In this document: in pieces, positions 26,457 to 36,168 of the stretch
Layout of the letters: every line of letters starts with the position of its first letter
How positions within the stretch are numbered: the first letter of the stretch is position 1
Source: UBA2767 sp965228625
GTDB lineage: Bacteria > Pseudomonadota > Alphaproteobacteria > Rhizobiales > Methyloligellaceae
Assembly (NCBI GenBank): GCA_965228625.1
Contig: OZ245829.1
Location: 4,278,001 to 4,342,000, forward strand
DNA length: 64,000 bases
Reading direction: 5' to 3'
The notes under the pieces: model-generated
What the model was told of the DNA's origin: nothing
The model's database searches: none
What the model saw: only the letters and a program-made list of their open reading frames with translations
Translations under genes and position numbers: made by a program

Positions 26457-27551
26457 CTATTGGAAGTCGCGCGGCAGATAGCCCCAGTTTTTCCAGACCT
26501 GATACTGCTTGCTGAACTCCTGCTGGGATTCCCAGACGCGCTTGAAGTCTGCGTCCTTGGCCGCTTCCTCGGCCATCACCTCCGCAGTGACCCTCTTCAG
26601 CTCCTGGATAACGCTGTCAGGGAGCTTTGCAGGTGTGACGCCCTTTTCTTCGAACGTCATGATCTGTTTGCCCTGGAGCGCTTCCCCGGTGGTGATTGCA
26701 CGCATCGTGGCGGCGGTGCAGGCCATCTTGAACAGCGCCTGATCGGACGGGCTCAACTTCTTCCACTCATCCAGATTGATCAGCAGGTGGGTCGATGTCG
26801 AAACCTGATGCCAGCCAGGAAACAGATTGTACTTGGCGATCTTGTGGAACCCGAGCACCTCGTCTATGGCGGGCATGGAGTATTCGGTCGCATCGAGCGT
26901 ACCTTTTTCGAGCGCAGCAAATATCTCGCCGCCGGCCATCAGCGTTGCCGACGCGCCGATCTTGTTGAGCACCATGCCACCAAGGCCTGAGAACCGGATC
27001 TTCAACCCCTTGAGATCGTCGAGGGACTTGATCGGCTTCCTGTACCAGCCTGCGGTTTCCGGCCCGATCGTGCTGCACAACAGCGGATGAATATTGCGTT
27101 TGTGGTAGATCTCTTCGGCAAGCTTGGATCCCTCGCCCTCGAACCACCACGCGGCGTACTCCCACGGCTCCATGCCGAAGGGGACGGCGGAGAATAGAAC
27201 CGCCGAAGGAATCCTGCCCTGATCGTAGGCCAGATAGTTGTAGGCGGCTGGAAGGTCGCCCGAGCTAATGGACGGAGAAATCTCCAGGGGCGGCACAATC
27301 TTGCCTGGCTCATAGACCTTGAGCTGAATACGACCGTCCGTTGCGTCTTTAAGCATCTTGGCGACATTGGCAATTGGATCACCAAGCGCAGGCCATCCGG
27401 TGTTGAATGTGGACTGGACTTTCCAGCGGATCTTGTCCTGCGCGCTGGCCTCACCAACAGGCGCAAACGCGAACAGGAGCGCTGCAGCGGCCGCGAACAG
27501 CAATCCCCGCCGTCCTGACCTTTTTTGTGCGCTTGTTCTTTGCTTTGTCAT
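26457..27551 (-). CDS. dctP: TRAP transporter substrate-binding protein (DctP/TakP type)
   Basis: This encodes 364 aa from an ATG with GGAGGAAG seven bases upstream; the longer frame to 27905 is an artefact. It has a signal peptide (LLFAAAAALLFAFAPVGEASA). GLKIRFSGLGGMVLNKIGAS holds the conserved DctP Arg, and MPAIDEVLGFHKIAKYNLFPGWH is the pattern of the subfamily that binds 2-oxo or hydroxy monocarboxylates (TakP-like). Its neighbours are an alcohol and a semialdehyde dehydrogenase, so the ligand is probably a short hydroxy- or oxo-acid; this is inference. Confidence 0.9.
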   Translation of the reverse strand: MTKQRTSAQKRSGRRGLLFAAAAALLFAFAPVGEASAQDKIRWKVQSTFNTGWPALGDPIANVAKMLKDATDGRIQLKVYEPGKIVPPLEISPSISSGDLPAAYNYLAYDQGRIPSAVLFSAVPFGMEPWEYAAWWFEGEGSKLAEEIYHKRNIHPLLCSTIGPETAGWYRKPIKSLDDLKGLKIRFSGLGGMVLNKIGASATLMAGGEIFAALEKGTLDATEYSMPAIDEVLGFHKIAKYNLFPGWHQVSTSTHLLINLDEWKKLSPSDQALFKMACTAATMRAITTGEALQGKQIMTFEEKGVTPAKLPDSVIQELKRVTAEVMAEEAAKDADFKRVWESQQEFSKQYQVWKNWGYLPRDFQ

Positions 27552-27639
27552 CAAACTTCCTCCTTTTGATGGCTCCAGGCTTCCGGCTGGACCCTGAGTG
27601 AACAGGCTGGACTCTCTTTTTGCTTTTTCGTCCTCAACC

Positions 27640-28809
27640 TCACGACCAAGCCTGCACAAACAGGCCCTTGATTTCCTGCTTGTCTGGGATTCGCGGGTTG
27701 TGGTTGGGCGCACCTGAGCGCAGCGCATCGTCCGCCATTTGATCGAGCGCTTGCTCAAATGCAGTCTTATCAATGCCGAAGTCCGACATGGATGGGACGG
27801 CCATTTTTTCGTTATAAGCATAGAGGCCGTCGATAAGCTTCCTGTTCGCCGTGGCATCACTGTCGCCCGGCTCCGCCAATCCGATAGCGCGACCGCAGTC
27901 GGCATAACGGTCGTGTGCGGATCCCAGCGAGAATTCAGTCACCGTCGGCAGAAGCATGGCGTTGCTCATGCCGTGGGGAACTTTGAACAGGCTGCCGAGC
28001 GGTCTGCTCATGGCGTGCACGAGGCAGATGGATGAATTGGAGAATGCGAGCCCGCCCAAGGTCGCCGCGAGCATCAGGTATTCACGCGCCTCGATGTCTT
28101 CGACGTCACTGTAGGCGCGCTGGACAAACGCCCCGACGAGACGCATGCAGTCGAGCGCCATCCGGTCTGAGAACGCCGTTCGCTTTCTGCTGACATAGCC
28201 TTCGATCGCATGGGTCAGGGTGTCGAGCGCGTTGTCGGCGATGAGCCTGCGCGGCTTTGAAAGTGTGAGTTCGAAATCGACAATGGCCGCGGTCGGTACG
28301 AAGGCCTCTCCACGACAGGAGATCTTCTCCTTTGTCGCGGCGTGAACGATGACCGTGTGATGCGTGACCTCCGACCCGGTTCCGGCGGTGGTTGGAATTG
28401 CAACCATGTCCAGGCCGGGCGCATTGAATTCCTTCGGTGGTCGGTAGTCGAGCAGATCACGACCATGTTGCGCCATGACGGCGATCGCCTTGGCGGTATC
28501 AAGCGGACTGCCTCCGCCGAGCCCGATAACGCAGTCATGATTCCCCGCCTCAAGCGCGTCGATGCCCTCATGGACGATTTCGTCGGTCGGGTCCGGGACA
28601 GCCCCGTCAAAGAGTCCGCAATGAACGTCCTGTTCGGCAAGTGCGCTCCTGACCTGATCGGCATATCCGTGACGGACCATCATCTTGTCGGTCACGATCA
28701 GGGGACGGCTGGCGCTCTCGATTTTGGAAAGAATCTCCGGAATGTGCTGCACGCTGCCTCTCCCGACCTGGAGGAAGCGCGGCATACAAACTCGAACAGT
28801 CTCTCGCAT
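27640..28809 (-). CDS. Iron-containing (group III) alcohol dehydrogenase
   Basis: This encodes 389 aa from the ATG at 28809. NAD-binding GGGSPLDTAKAIAV and IPTTAGTGSEVT, and metal ligands in HAIEGY, LVHAMSRPLG and VPHGMSNA (Asp plus three His), mark the Fe-ADH family. It is the likely oxidation step that feeds the divergent MmsA-type dehydrogenase. It follows the same direction as the TRAP genes 88 bp downstream. Substrate unknown: an omega-hydroxy acid or diol is a reasonable guess. Confidence 0.88.
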   Translation of the reverse strand: MRETVRVCMPRFLQVGRGSVQHIPEILSKIESASRPLIVTDKMMVRHGYADQVRSALAEQDVHCGLFDGAVPDPTDEIVHEGIDALEAGNHDCVIGLGGGSPLDTAKAIAVMAQHGRDLLDYRPPKEFNAPGLDMVAIPTTAGTGSEVTHHTVIVHAATKEKISCRGEAFVPTAAIVDFELTLSKPRRLIADNALDTLTHAIEGYVSRKRTAFSDRMALDCMRLVGAFVQRAYSDVEDIEAREYLMLAATLGGLAFSNSSICLVHAMSRPLGSLFKVPHGMSNAMLLPTVTEFSLGSAHDRYADCGRAIGLAEPGDSDATANRKLIDGLYAYNEKMAVPSMSDFGIDKTAFEQALDQMADDALRSGAPNHNPRIPDKQEIKGLFVQAWS

Positions 28810-28913
28810 ATCGTTGCCTATCCGGCGCCCGGGCTGACGTCTGAAATTCCCGCCTTGAGCCCTCGGTGCCACGCGCCAACCTTAGCTGCGACAAAACGAC
28901 CGTGTCAATTATT

Positions 28914-28930
28914 TGATAAAAATTTTCTCA
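28914..28930. promoter_or_regulatory. Palindromic operator candidate, probably for the IclR regulator
   Basis: TGATAAAA-A-TTTTCTCA has 7 of 8 matching positions in its arms and is strikingly AT-rich for this region. It lies between the divergent Fe-ADH (minus) and mmsA (plus) genes, 104 bp and 71 bp from their starts. IclR-type proteins bind such short AT-rich dyads, and the only regulator gene in the locus is an IclR. Confidence 0.5.
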
Positions 28931-29001
28931 TTTAAGCTTTTCATCTCACGGGGCGCGCGCTAGGCTACGGGCGATTTCAGTCACCAGAGTTGGAGGCGCC
29001 A

Positions 29002-30498
29002 GTGAACCGGATCGGTCATTTGATTGATGGCAATCGGACGTCGGAAAAGCGAAGCCGCACAGGGCCCATATTCAATCCTGCGACGGGCGAGCAGATCGCC
29101 GAAGTCGAGCTCGCGGATGCAGTAACCGTCGCATCAGCAACCGAGGCGGCGCAGGCCGCCTTCGAGGAATGGTCGAGCCGGACCCCCATCAACCGCGCCC
29201 GCATCATGTTCCGCTTCAAGGAACTGGTGAGCGCACATATGGATGAGCTCGCGGAACTGGTCTCACGCGAGCACGGCAAGACCCTTGATGACGCCCGCGG
29301 GTCCATAACCCGGGGCATCGAGGTCGTTGAATTCGCGTGCGGAATTCCGCAACTGTTGAAGGGCGAGTATTCGGCCAATGTCGGGTCGGGCGTCGACAGC
29401 TTCAATCTTCGGCAGCCGCTTGGCGTGTGCGTCGGCATCACGCCATTCAACTTCCCGGCAATGGTGCCTTTGTGGATGATGCCGATCGCTCTGGTTTGCG
29501 GCAACACGTTCATCCTGAAGCCGTCCGAGAAGGATCCAAGCTGTCCCTTGCGGCTCGTCGAACTGGCGCATGAGGCCGGCTGCCCGGGAGGTGTCGTCAA
29601 TGTCGTCAACGGCGACAAGGAAGCGGTTGATGCGCTGCTCACGGACCCGCGCGTTCAGGCGGTCAGCTTCGTCGGTTCGACGCCGATCGCGGAGTACATT
29701 TTCCAGACAGGGTCGGCGAACAACAAGCGCGTTCAGGCTCTCGGTGGCGCCAAGAACCACATGATCGTGATGCCGGATGCAGATATCGGCGGCGTCACCG
29801 ATGCGCTCATCGGCTCCGCCTTCGGTTCCGCCGGTGAACGCTGCATGGCGATTTCGCTTGCGGTCTGCGTGGGCGATGAAACCAGCGACCGCGTGCGCGA
29901 TTCACTCGTGGATGCCGCCTCGAAACTGAAAGTCGGACCATACACGGATACCGAGTGCGACTATGGACCGCTCAATACACGGGCACACCTTGACAAAGTC
30001 CTGGGCTATATTGAGAAAGGCGAACAGGAGGGTGCCAAGCTCGTCGCCGACGGCCGCAACATCTCGCTTCAGGGCTATGAGGATGGCTACTTCCTGGGGC
30101 CTTGCATCTTCGACCACGTCACCCCCGACATGACGATCTACAAGGAAGAGATATTCGGGCCCGTTCTGGGCATCGTAAGAACACAGCAATACGGTGAGGC
30201 ATTGTCGCTCGTAAATCAGCATGAGCTCGGGAACGGTGCTGCGTTGTTCACAAACAATGGCGGTGTCGCGCGACATTTCATAGAGCGCAGCAAGATCGGC
30301 ATGGTCGGCGTCAACGTTCCGATCCCTGTTCCGGTTGCGTATCACAGTTTCGGCGGATGGAAGAACTCGCTGTTCGGCGATCATCACATGCATGGGCCGG
30401 AAGGCATCCGCTTCTACAGCAAACTGAAGACTGCGACTCTCACCTGGCCAACCGGCGAAACGGCAGGTCCGGAATTCTCCATTCCAACGCTGTCATAG
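29002..30498 (+). CDS. mmsA: CoA-acylating methylmalonate/malonate-semialdehyde dehydrogenase type
   Basis: This encodes 498 aa from GTG at 29002 with GGAGG spaced correctly; a TTG at 28990 overlaps that signal. It is an aldehyde dehydrogenase with the MmsA signatures GVCVGITPFNFPAMVPLWM, GGAKNHMIVMPDAD and catalytic Cys in GSAGERCMAIS. It converts (methyl)malonate semialdehyde to propionyl- or acetyl-CoA. With the TRAP importer and Fe-ADH it suggests uptake and oxidation of a 3-hydroxyacid such as 3-hydroxypropionate or 3-hydroxyisobutyrate. Confidence 0.9.
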   Translation: MNRIGHLIDGNRTSEKRSRTGPIFNPATGEQIAEVELADAVTVASATEAAQAAFEEWSSRTPINRARIMFRFKELVSAHMDELAELVSREHGKTLDDARGSITRGIEVVEFACGIPQLLKGEYSANVGSGVDSFNLRQPLGVCVGITPFNFPAMVPLWMMPIALVCGNTFILKPSEKDPSCPLRLVELAHEAGCPGGVVNVVNGDKEAVDALLTDPRVQAVSFVGSTPIAEYIFQTGSANNKRVQALGGAKNHMIVMPDADIGGVTDALIGSAFGSAGERCMAISLAVCVGDETSDRVRDSLVDAASKLKVGPYTDTECDYGPLNTRAHLDKVLGYIEKGEQEGAKLVADGRNISLQGYEDGYFLGPCIFDHVTPDMTIYKEEIFGPVLGIVRTQQYGEALSLVNQHELGNGAALFTNNGGVARHFIERSKIGMVGVNVPIPVPVAYHSFGGWKNSLFGDHHMHGPEGIRFYSKLKTATLTWPTGETAGPEFSIPTLS

Positions 30499-30541
30499 GA
30501 TTCACAGCAGATATCTCGAGCCAGAACGGTCAGGAACAGCG

Positions 30542-31300
30542 ATGGCACCAAAGGGAAGAAGAACATCTCCGCGGCGCATTCTCGAAGTGCTGGAGGCGAT
30601 TTGCCAAAACCCGCAGGCGGCGACGTCGGCACATCTTTCCGAGCAGCTCTCTATTCCGCTGCCGACGGTCTACCGCCTGGTGAACGCGCTGGAGGAAGAG
30701 GGATTTGTGGCGCCTGCGCCATCGGGTGGGCTGATACCGGGATCCCGCCTGCGCGCCCTGGTTCTGAACAGCCTTCAATATGAGCCGCGCGTCACGGAAC
30801 GGCGGGCCATCCTCAAGAAGCTCTCGAGCGAGCTCGATGAGACCGTGAGTCTCTCGGTTCCCGAAGGCACGAAACTGATCTATTTCGACCGCGTCGAGTC
30901 CCACTGGCCATTCCAGATCAATCTGACGATCGGCGATCCGCTGCCCCTGTACTGCTGTGCGTCCGGCAAACTGTTCCTGAGTACGTTCGAGCCCGATGCC
31001 GCGTTGCGGGTTTTCGAGAGCATCGATAGGGGAAATCGCGCCCGCAACACGATCACGAAGAAGGAAAAATTCGCCAAGGAACTCAAGAAGATCAGCGAGC
31101 AGGGCTACGCGCTCGACAATGAGGAATGGTTCGACGACATGGTCGGGGCGTCGGTTCCCATTCGTAACGAGAATGGAGCCTTGTGCGCATGCCTCTCGAC
31201 CCATGCGCTCACAACGCGCAAGCCGATCAAGCTGGTGCAGGACCAGGTCCCGATTATGCAATCCGCAGCCGGTGAGCTGGAAAAACTGTTCTTCTCGTAA
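30542..31300 (+). CDS. IclR family transcriptional regulator
   Basis: This encodes 252 aa: a winged helix-turn-helix (about 8-75, LSEQLSIPLPTVYRLVNALE) and an IclR effector domain (about 85-250). It lies 43 bp after mmsA in the same direction and probably controls mmsA and the divergent ADH/TRAP genes through the 28914-28930 dyad. Confidence 0.9.
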   Translation: MAPKGRRTSPRRILEVLEAICQNPQAATSAHLSEQLSIPLPTVYRLVNALEEEGFVAPAPSGGLIPGSRLRALVLNSLQYEPRVTERRAILKKLSSELDETVSLSVPEGTKLIYFDRVESHWPFQINLTIGDPLPLYCCASGKLFLSTFEPDAALRVFESIDRGNRARNTITKKEKFAKELKKISEQGYALDNEEWFDDMVGASVPIRNENGALCACLSTHALTTRKPIKLVQDQVPIMQSAAGELEKLFFS

Positions 31301-31350
31301 GACCAGCGGCCGGAGCCTATTCCCGCCACGCCAGACCGCGGGCCGTGACG

Positions 31351-32538
31351 CTACGCGACGGTGCTGCCCATGAACGGATAGTCGATGTAGCCCTTCTCGC
31401 CGCCACCGTAGAACGTATCGCGGTCTGCCTCGTTGAGCGGCGCGTGAGCCTTGAGTCGCTCGACGAGGTCCGGGTTGGCGATGAACGCCTTGCCGAACGC
31501 GACCAGATCGGCCGCGCCCGACTGGATCATGGCGCACGCCGATTTGCAGGTGTAGCCACCCGCCGAGAGCATATTGCCCGTGTAATGCTCGTGTACGAAG
31601 GCGGTGATGGACGGCGGGATCGTGTCGTCCTTTTCCGGGGCCTGCTCGCCAAGCCATTCGCGCTCGACGATGGAGAGATAGGCAAGGCCGCGCCGGTTCA
31701 GGTCGCGCGCGACGTGACCGTAGATCGCCCCGGGATCGCTGTCGCTGCAGTCGAGGAATGCACCCCATGGGGACAGGCGGACGCCGATCCGGTCCGAGGT
31801 CCAGATCTCGCCGACCGCGTCGACCACCTCGAGCAGGAACCGCGCCCGGTTTTCCACACTGCCGCCATAGGCGTCGTCGCGTTTGTTGGTGCCGTCGCAC
31901 AGGAACTGGTCGATGAGATAGCCATTGGCCCCGTGCACCTCCACACCGTCGAAGCCGGCCACCTTGGCGTTCTCTGCCGCTTTCCGGAAGTCGGCGATCG
32001 TCTCGGCGATCTCCGGCAGCTCGAGGGCGCGCGGCGTCTCGAACGGATGCCATCCAGTCTCCGTAAACGCCTGTCCGGCGCTCTCGCCGGGCTTGACCGC
32101 CGAGGGCGCGACGGGCGTCGCACCATCCGGCTGCATCGACGAATGCGAAATCCGTCCGCAATGCCAGAGCTGGCAGATGATGTGGCCGCCCCGCGATTTC
32201 ACGGCCTCGACGACGTTCTTCCAGCCCGCGACCTGGTCATCGGAATAGATGCCCGGTGTGAAGGCGTAGCCGGCACCTTGCGGTGAAACGATGGTTGCCT
32301 CGGTGATGATCAAGGCCGCCGAGGCACGCTGACCGTAATAGGTTGCCATCATCTCGTTGGGGATGCGCTCGTGGCCGGCGCGTGAGCGGGTGAGCGGGGC
32401 CATGACCACGCGATGCGGCAGGTTCCAGGCGCCGATCTGCACCGGATCGAACAGGCCGGGCATGCCCTCGGTGTCGGCGATGTCCTTGCATTCGAGGGTG
32501 CGCGGGTCTTCGGGGTAGACAACTGTGTCGAGTGGCAT
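31351..32538 (-). CDS. Old Yellow Enzyme family NADH:flavin oxidoreductase
   Basis: This encodes 395 aa; the start at 32538 has GGAG at good spacing. A start at MPGLFDPVQIG (32463) would give 370 aa, the usual length, so the first 25 residues may be an extension. FMN-binding TIM barrel with VVMAPLTRSRA, QLWHCGRISH (active-site region), GFDGVEVHGANGYLIDQF and SVENRARFLLEV. It resembles NemA/xenobiotic reductases that reduce activated alkenes, nitro compounds or nitrate esters. Convergent with the IclR gene. Confidence 0.92.
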   Translation of the reverse strand: MPLDTVVYPEDPRTLECKDIADTEGMPGLFDPVQIGAWNLPHRVVMAPLTRSRAGHERIPNEMMATYYGQRASAALIITEATIVSPQGAGYAFTPGIYSDDQVAGWKNVVEAVKSRGGHIICQLWHCGRISHSSMQPDGATPVAPSAVKPGESAGQAFTETGWHPFETPRALELPEIAETIADFRKAAENAKVAGFDGVEVHGANGYLIDQFLCDGTNKRDDAYGGSVENRARFLLEVVDAVGEIWTSDRIGVRLSPWGAFLDCSDSDPGAIYGHVARDLNRRGLAYLSIVEREWLGEQAPEKDDTIPPSITAFVHEHYTGNMLSAGGYTCKSACAMIQSGAADLVAFGKAFIANPDLVERLKAHAPLNEADRDTFYGGGEKGYIDYPFMGSTVA

Positions 32539-32896
32539 TTTCGGTCTCCAGAGTCGGGACAGGAGCTTCGGCTGGCGTTACGGCCCGTGGCGCCGGTCGG
32601 ATCATCAAAACCGGGCGCAATGACAGTTTTGAGCCAGACCCGTTTCCGATCAAGAGCGGACGTCATTCTTGTCCAATTTCGGCGACCGCTTTTGAACGGG
32701 CGCGGGTCAGGCACACCGGCTGCTCGCCGGTCTGCCCAGGTCATCCGAATTTCTCTCCGCTGCGTAACCCACGGGCGATATGTCAATCGTCCCTGACGTT
32801 TTGAGAAGTCACCGTGCCACCTGCGCCCGCCACACACGGTTTCTTCAAGGTCAAGGCAAAGATACCCAAGCTTTTGCAGGACCTCGGGGTGCGGTG
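32539..32896. other. Divergent intergenic region
   Basis: This is 358 bp between the OYE gene (minus) and the FAD oxidoreductase (plus). It must hold both promoters. I saw no convincing operator, repeat or small gene; ORFs running through it have no ribosome binding site. Confidence 0.5.
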
Positions 32897-33841
32897 ATGT
32901 CGGAGATGGATCGAGTTGGGATTGTTGGATCCGGTATCGCCGGACTGGCATGTGCTCGACGCCTTGCGGATGCAGGCTGGTCGCCGGTCGTGTTCGACAA
33001 GGGACGCGGCGTGGGCGGACGCACGGCTACACGACGCGCGGCAGAGGGCGCCCAGTTCGATCACGGTGCTCAGTACGCCACCGCGCGCAGTGCGGACTTT
33101 CAATCGTTCATGCAAGGCATGGCAGAATCCGGCGTGGCCGCGCGTTGGGATAGTGACGCGCCCAAGGCGCGCTACGTCGGAATCCCGGGCATGAATGCGC
33201 TGGCCAAGCATCTCGCCGCCGGACTCGACGTGCGGCAGGGCGAACAAGTAACCGGCATATCGCATACGGCTCTTGGTTGGAGGCTCCTCATCAACGGGGA
33301 AGAACACCATTTCAGCCGTATCGTCGTCACCACGCCGGCACCGCAGACCGTAGCTCTTCTGGGTCCGGTAGAACCGGTTGCGTCAGAGATTTCGAGGATA
33401 CGGTACGAGCCCTGCCTCACACTGATGGCTCGGCTTCCGCCCAGCGTGGAGCCGGGTTTCGTCACGCGGTCTGATCCGGAAGACGCGATCGCGTGGATCG
33501 CCAACGACAGCAGCAAATGTGACCGTCCGGTCAAGGGTTGCTGGGTTGCGCAGGCCAATCCCGCGTGGAGTGCCGAGCATCTCGAACTCGACTTTGATGC
33601 GATTGCGGCGAGGATGTTGCCATTGTTTTGCGACAGGCTCGTGGTTGCAGAGGGCGACGTACGCCATGCGGCCGCACACCGATGGCGCTATGCAAGGGTC
33701 GTTCAGCCGCTCGGTCGCCCGTTCGTCTGCAATGCGTCCAACACGCTTTATGCCGGCGGCGACTGGTGCCTTGGCGCACGGGTCGAGGCGGCATGGATCA
33801 GCGGTGATGCCATAGCTCGGGATATCTTGAGGCACGGATGA
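32897..33841 (+). CDS. FAD-dependent amine-oxidase/renalase-like oxidoreductase
   Basis: This encodes 314 aa from the ATG at 32897 (GGGGTG upstream; the frame is open to 32780). The N-terminal dinucleotide motif GIVGSGIAGLACARRL is followed by FDKGRGVGGRTATRR, the second FAD motif of the flavin amine oxidase clan, and a C-terminal GGDWCLGARVEAAWISGD FAD contact. It is short, like bacterial renalase-type proteins. Substrate unknown. Confidence 0.85.
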   Translation: MSEMDRVGIVGSGIAGLACARRLADAGWSPVVFDKGRGVGGRTATRRAAEGAQFDHGAQYATARSADFQSFMQGMAESGVAARWDSDAPKARYVGIPGMNALAKHLAAGLDVRQGEQVTGISHTALGWRLLINGEEHHFSRIVVTTPAPQTVALLGPVEPVASEISRIRYEPCLTLMARLPPSVEPGFVTRSDPEDAIAWIANDSSKCDRPVKGCWVAQANPAWSAEHLELDFDAIAARMLPLFCDRLVVAEGDVRHAAAHRWRYARVVQPLGRPFVCNASNTLYAGGDWCLGARVEAAWISGDAIARDILRHG

Positions 33842-33913
33842 TTATGGCAGGCCGCGCTCACAATGTGTCGGCGCGGTGATGTGTCCGCGTGAACGCGCAT
33901 CCGCCGCGTCACG

Positions 33914-34792
33914 CTATGTCGACTGCTCGTCGATCAGTCGACGGGTCAACCTGAGGAAATCCTTGATCAGCGGCCGGTTCTTTCGTGACGCCAGGCACAC
34001 GATATAGGCGCGGGTGAAGATGTCCGCGTCGTCGACGGTCAGAGGACGAATGTCCTCGTGCGGCGCATAGACGGTTTCGGAAATGACGCCGATCCCCATA
34101 TTGCGGATGACCGCCTCGCGTACGCCCTCGCGGCTGTCCATCTCGAACACCGGGCTGATGGTGATGCCCGCCTCCGCCGCGGCGCGGTCGAACGCCGCCT
34201 GCGTTGTCGAGCGGGCGGTGCGGACCACCATGTCTTCGCCGTCGAGATCGGCAAGCCGGATATGCTTGCGCTCGGCGAGTGGATGGGTCCGGTTCACCAC
34301 GACGTAAACCTCGTGGCGACGGTAGAACACGGAGTGGATTTCGGCGTCCTCGAATGCCCGGCTGACGATACCGATGTCGCTGCGAAACTGCTTGAGGTCG
34401 TCAATGATGCTCTCGCTGGAGCGAAGCTGCACCGAACATTTGATGCCGGGCCACTTCTCCCGCAGCGCCACGAGCAGTTCCATGACGTCGTAAGGGCGGA
34501 CGGCGCTGAACTTGAGCTCGCCCGCGCCGAGCGTCTTGAGCGATCTCAGATAGTCGATCGCCTCCTGTTCGTGGCCGAAGATGTCACTGGTGATGGCATA
34601 GAGATTCTCGCCCTCCGGCGTGAGCTGTATCTGCCGCTTGCGGCGATGCAGAAGCTGAACACCGAAGTGCTTTTCCAGATTGCCCACATGGGTGGAAATC
34701 GTTGGCTGGCCGACATGCAGATGTGCCGCGGCGTCGGTGAAACCGCCGAGCTTGACCACGTAGTGAAACGCCTGAAGCCACTTGTGATACAT
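33914..34792 (-). CDS. LysR-type regulator, probably of phnAY
   Basis: This encodes 292 aa: N-terminal helix-turn-helix (GGFTDAAAHLHVGQPTIST, about 16-34) and a periplasmic-binding-like effector domain. It is divergent from phnA with a dyad between them, the standard LysR arrangement. A phosphonate-pathway effector such as phosphonoacetaldehyde or phosphonoacetate is likely but inferred. Confidence 0.88.
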   Translation of the reverse strand: MYHKWLQAFHYVVKLGGFTDAAAHLHVGQPTISTHVGNLEKHFGVQLLHRRKRQIQLTPEGENLYAITSDIFGHEQEAIDYLRSLKTLGAGELKFSAVRPYDVMELLVALREKWPGIKCSVQLRSSESIIDDLKQFRSDIGIVSRAFEDAEIHSVFYRRHEVYVVVNRTHPLAERKHIRLADLDGEDMVVRTARSTTQAAFDRAAAEAGITISPVFEMDSREGVREAVIRNMGIGVISETVYAPHEDIRPLTVDDADIFTRAYIVCLASRKNRPLIKDFLRLTRRLIDEQST

Positions 34793-34813
34793 CTATTCAG
34801 TAAATGACCAATG

Positions 34814-34834
34814 CAAGAAATCCAATTTTTCTTG
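34814..34834. promoter_or_regulatory. LysR-type operator candidate
   Basis: CAAGAAA-N7-TTTCTTG is a perfect 7-bp dyad in the 108-bp region between the LysR gene and phnA, 22 bp from the LysR start. Size and place suit a LysR recognition site. Confidence 0.55.
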
Positions 34835-34900
34835 ATGTAAGCGGCGATGCTATGGTGTTGTCAATCGCCATCCCCATCGCCTCCAAAGGACGTCTCGCCG

Positions 34901-36157
34901 ATGACGCAAAAGAGCCCCGTGACCGTGAACGGCCGCAGTTACGATTGGCCGAGCAATCCCCTTGTCGTGATCTGCTGCGACGGCAGCGAGCCGGATTACA
35001 TGGAGGAGGCGCGCGCCCGGGGACTGATGCCGAACCTCGACGCGATCATCGGGAAGGGCGAAAACCTGCGGGGGCTGTCGGTGGTGCCGAGCTTCACCAA
35101 TCCGAACAACCTGTCGATCGTGACGGGCACGCCGCCGGCGGTTCATGGCATTTCCGGGAACTTCTTCCTCGACACTGAGACCGGCGAAGAGGTCATGATG
35201 AACGACCCGAAGTTCCTGCGGGCGCCGACGATCTTCGAAGCGTTTCAGAAGGCCGGCGCGAGGGTGGCCGTCGTTACCGCGAAGGACAAGCTGCGGCGGC
35301 TGCTGGGCAACAATCTCGTCTTCGACGGAACGGCGATTTCGTTCTCATCCGAGAAGTCGGACGAGGCGACGCTGGCCGAACACGGCATTGAGAAAGTGTG
35401 CGAACTGGTCGGCATGGACGTTCCGGAGGTCTATTCCGCGGAACTGTCCGAGTTCGTCTTTGCCGCCGGCGTCAAGCTCCTTGAGACATTCAAGCCGGAC
35501 CTCATGTACCTGTCGACGACGGATTACGTGCAGCACAAGTTTGCACCCGATACCGACGGCGCGAACGCGTTCTACATCATGATGGACAAATATCTCGGCG
35601 AGCTGGACGCGGCCGGCGCCATCATCGTGCTGACGGCCGATCACGGCATGAAGGCGAAGACCAATGCCGACGGGACGCCTGACGTGATCTATTTGCAGGA
35701 TCAGCTCGACGAATGGCTCGGCGCCGGCGCGACCAAGGTGATCCTGCCGATCACCGACCCGTACGTCGTGCATCACGGGGCCCTCGGCTCGTTCGCGACC
35801 GTGTATCTCGACAGCTCGGTTGATGCGCAGGCGCTTGCCGCCCGCATCGCCGCCATGCCCGGCATCCATGTCGTGTACGACAATGCGCGCGGCTGCGAGG
35901 AGTTCGAGCTTCCGAACGATCGCCTCGGCGATCTCATCGTCGTCTCGCGTGACAGCAAGGTTCTGGGCACGCGGGAGACGGAACACGATCTTTCGGCATT
36001 GAAGGAGCCGCTGCGGTCACACGGCGGCATCACCGAGCAGGAAATTCCGATCGTGGTCAATCGCCGGACGGCGAACCTGCATCAGCCGCTGCGCAACTTC
36101 GACGCCTTTTCGATCGGCCTCAATCACATCGCGCAGGCGGCGCAAGCGGCGGAGTAG
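34901..36157 (+). CDS. phnA: Phosphonoacetate hydrolase
   Basis: This encodes 418 aa from the ATG at 34901 (AAGGA upstream). It cleaves phosphonoacetate to acetate and phosphate. It is an alkaline-phosphatase superfamily enzyme with metal ligand Asp27 (CCDGSEPDY), the probable catalytic Thr66 (SFTNPNN), second-site residues in STTDYVQHKF, and TADHGMKAK. The late HGG (SHGGITEQE) supplies the remaining His. It is 11 bp before phnY and makes phosphate independently of C-P lyase. Confidence 0.93.
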   Translation: MTQKSPVTVNGRSYDWPSNPLVVICCDGSEPDYMEEARARGLMPNLDAIIGKGENLRGLSVVPSFTNPNNLSIVTGTPPAVHGISGNFFLDTETGEEVMMNDPKFLRAPTIFEAFQKAGARVAVVTAKDKLRRLLGNNLVFDGTAISFSSEKSDEATLAEHGIEKVCELVGMDVPEVYSAELSEFVFAAGVKLLETFKPDLMYLSTTDYVQHKFAPDTDGANAFYIMMDKYLGELDAAGAIIVLTADHGMKAKTNADGTPDVIYLQDQLDEWLGAGATKVILPITDPYVVHHGALGSFATVYLDSSVDAQALAARIAAMPGIHVVYDNARGCEEFELPNDRLGDLIVVSRDSKVLGTRETEHDLSALKEPLRSHGGITEQEIPIVVNRRTANLHQPLRNFDAFSIGLNHIAQAAQAAE

Positions 36158-36168
36158 GAGCCAAGACA

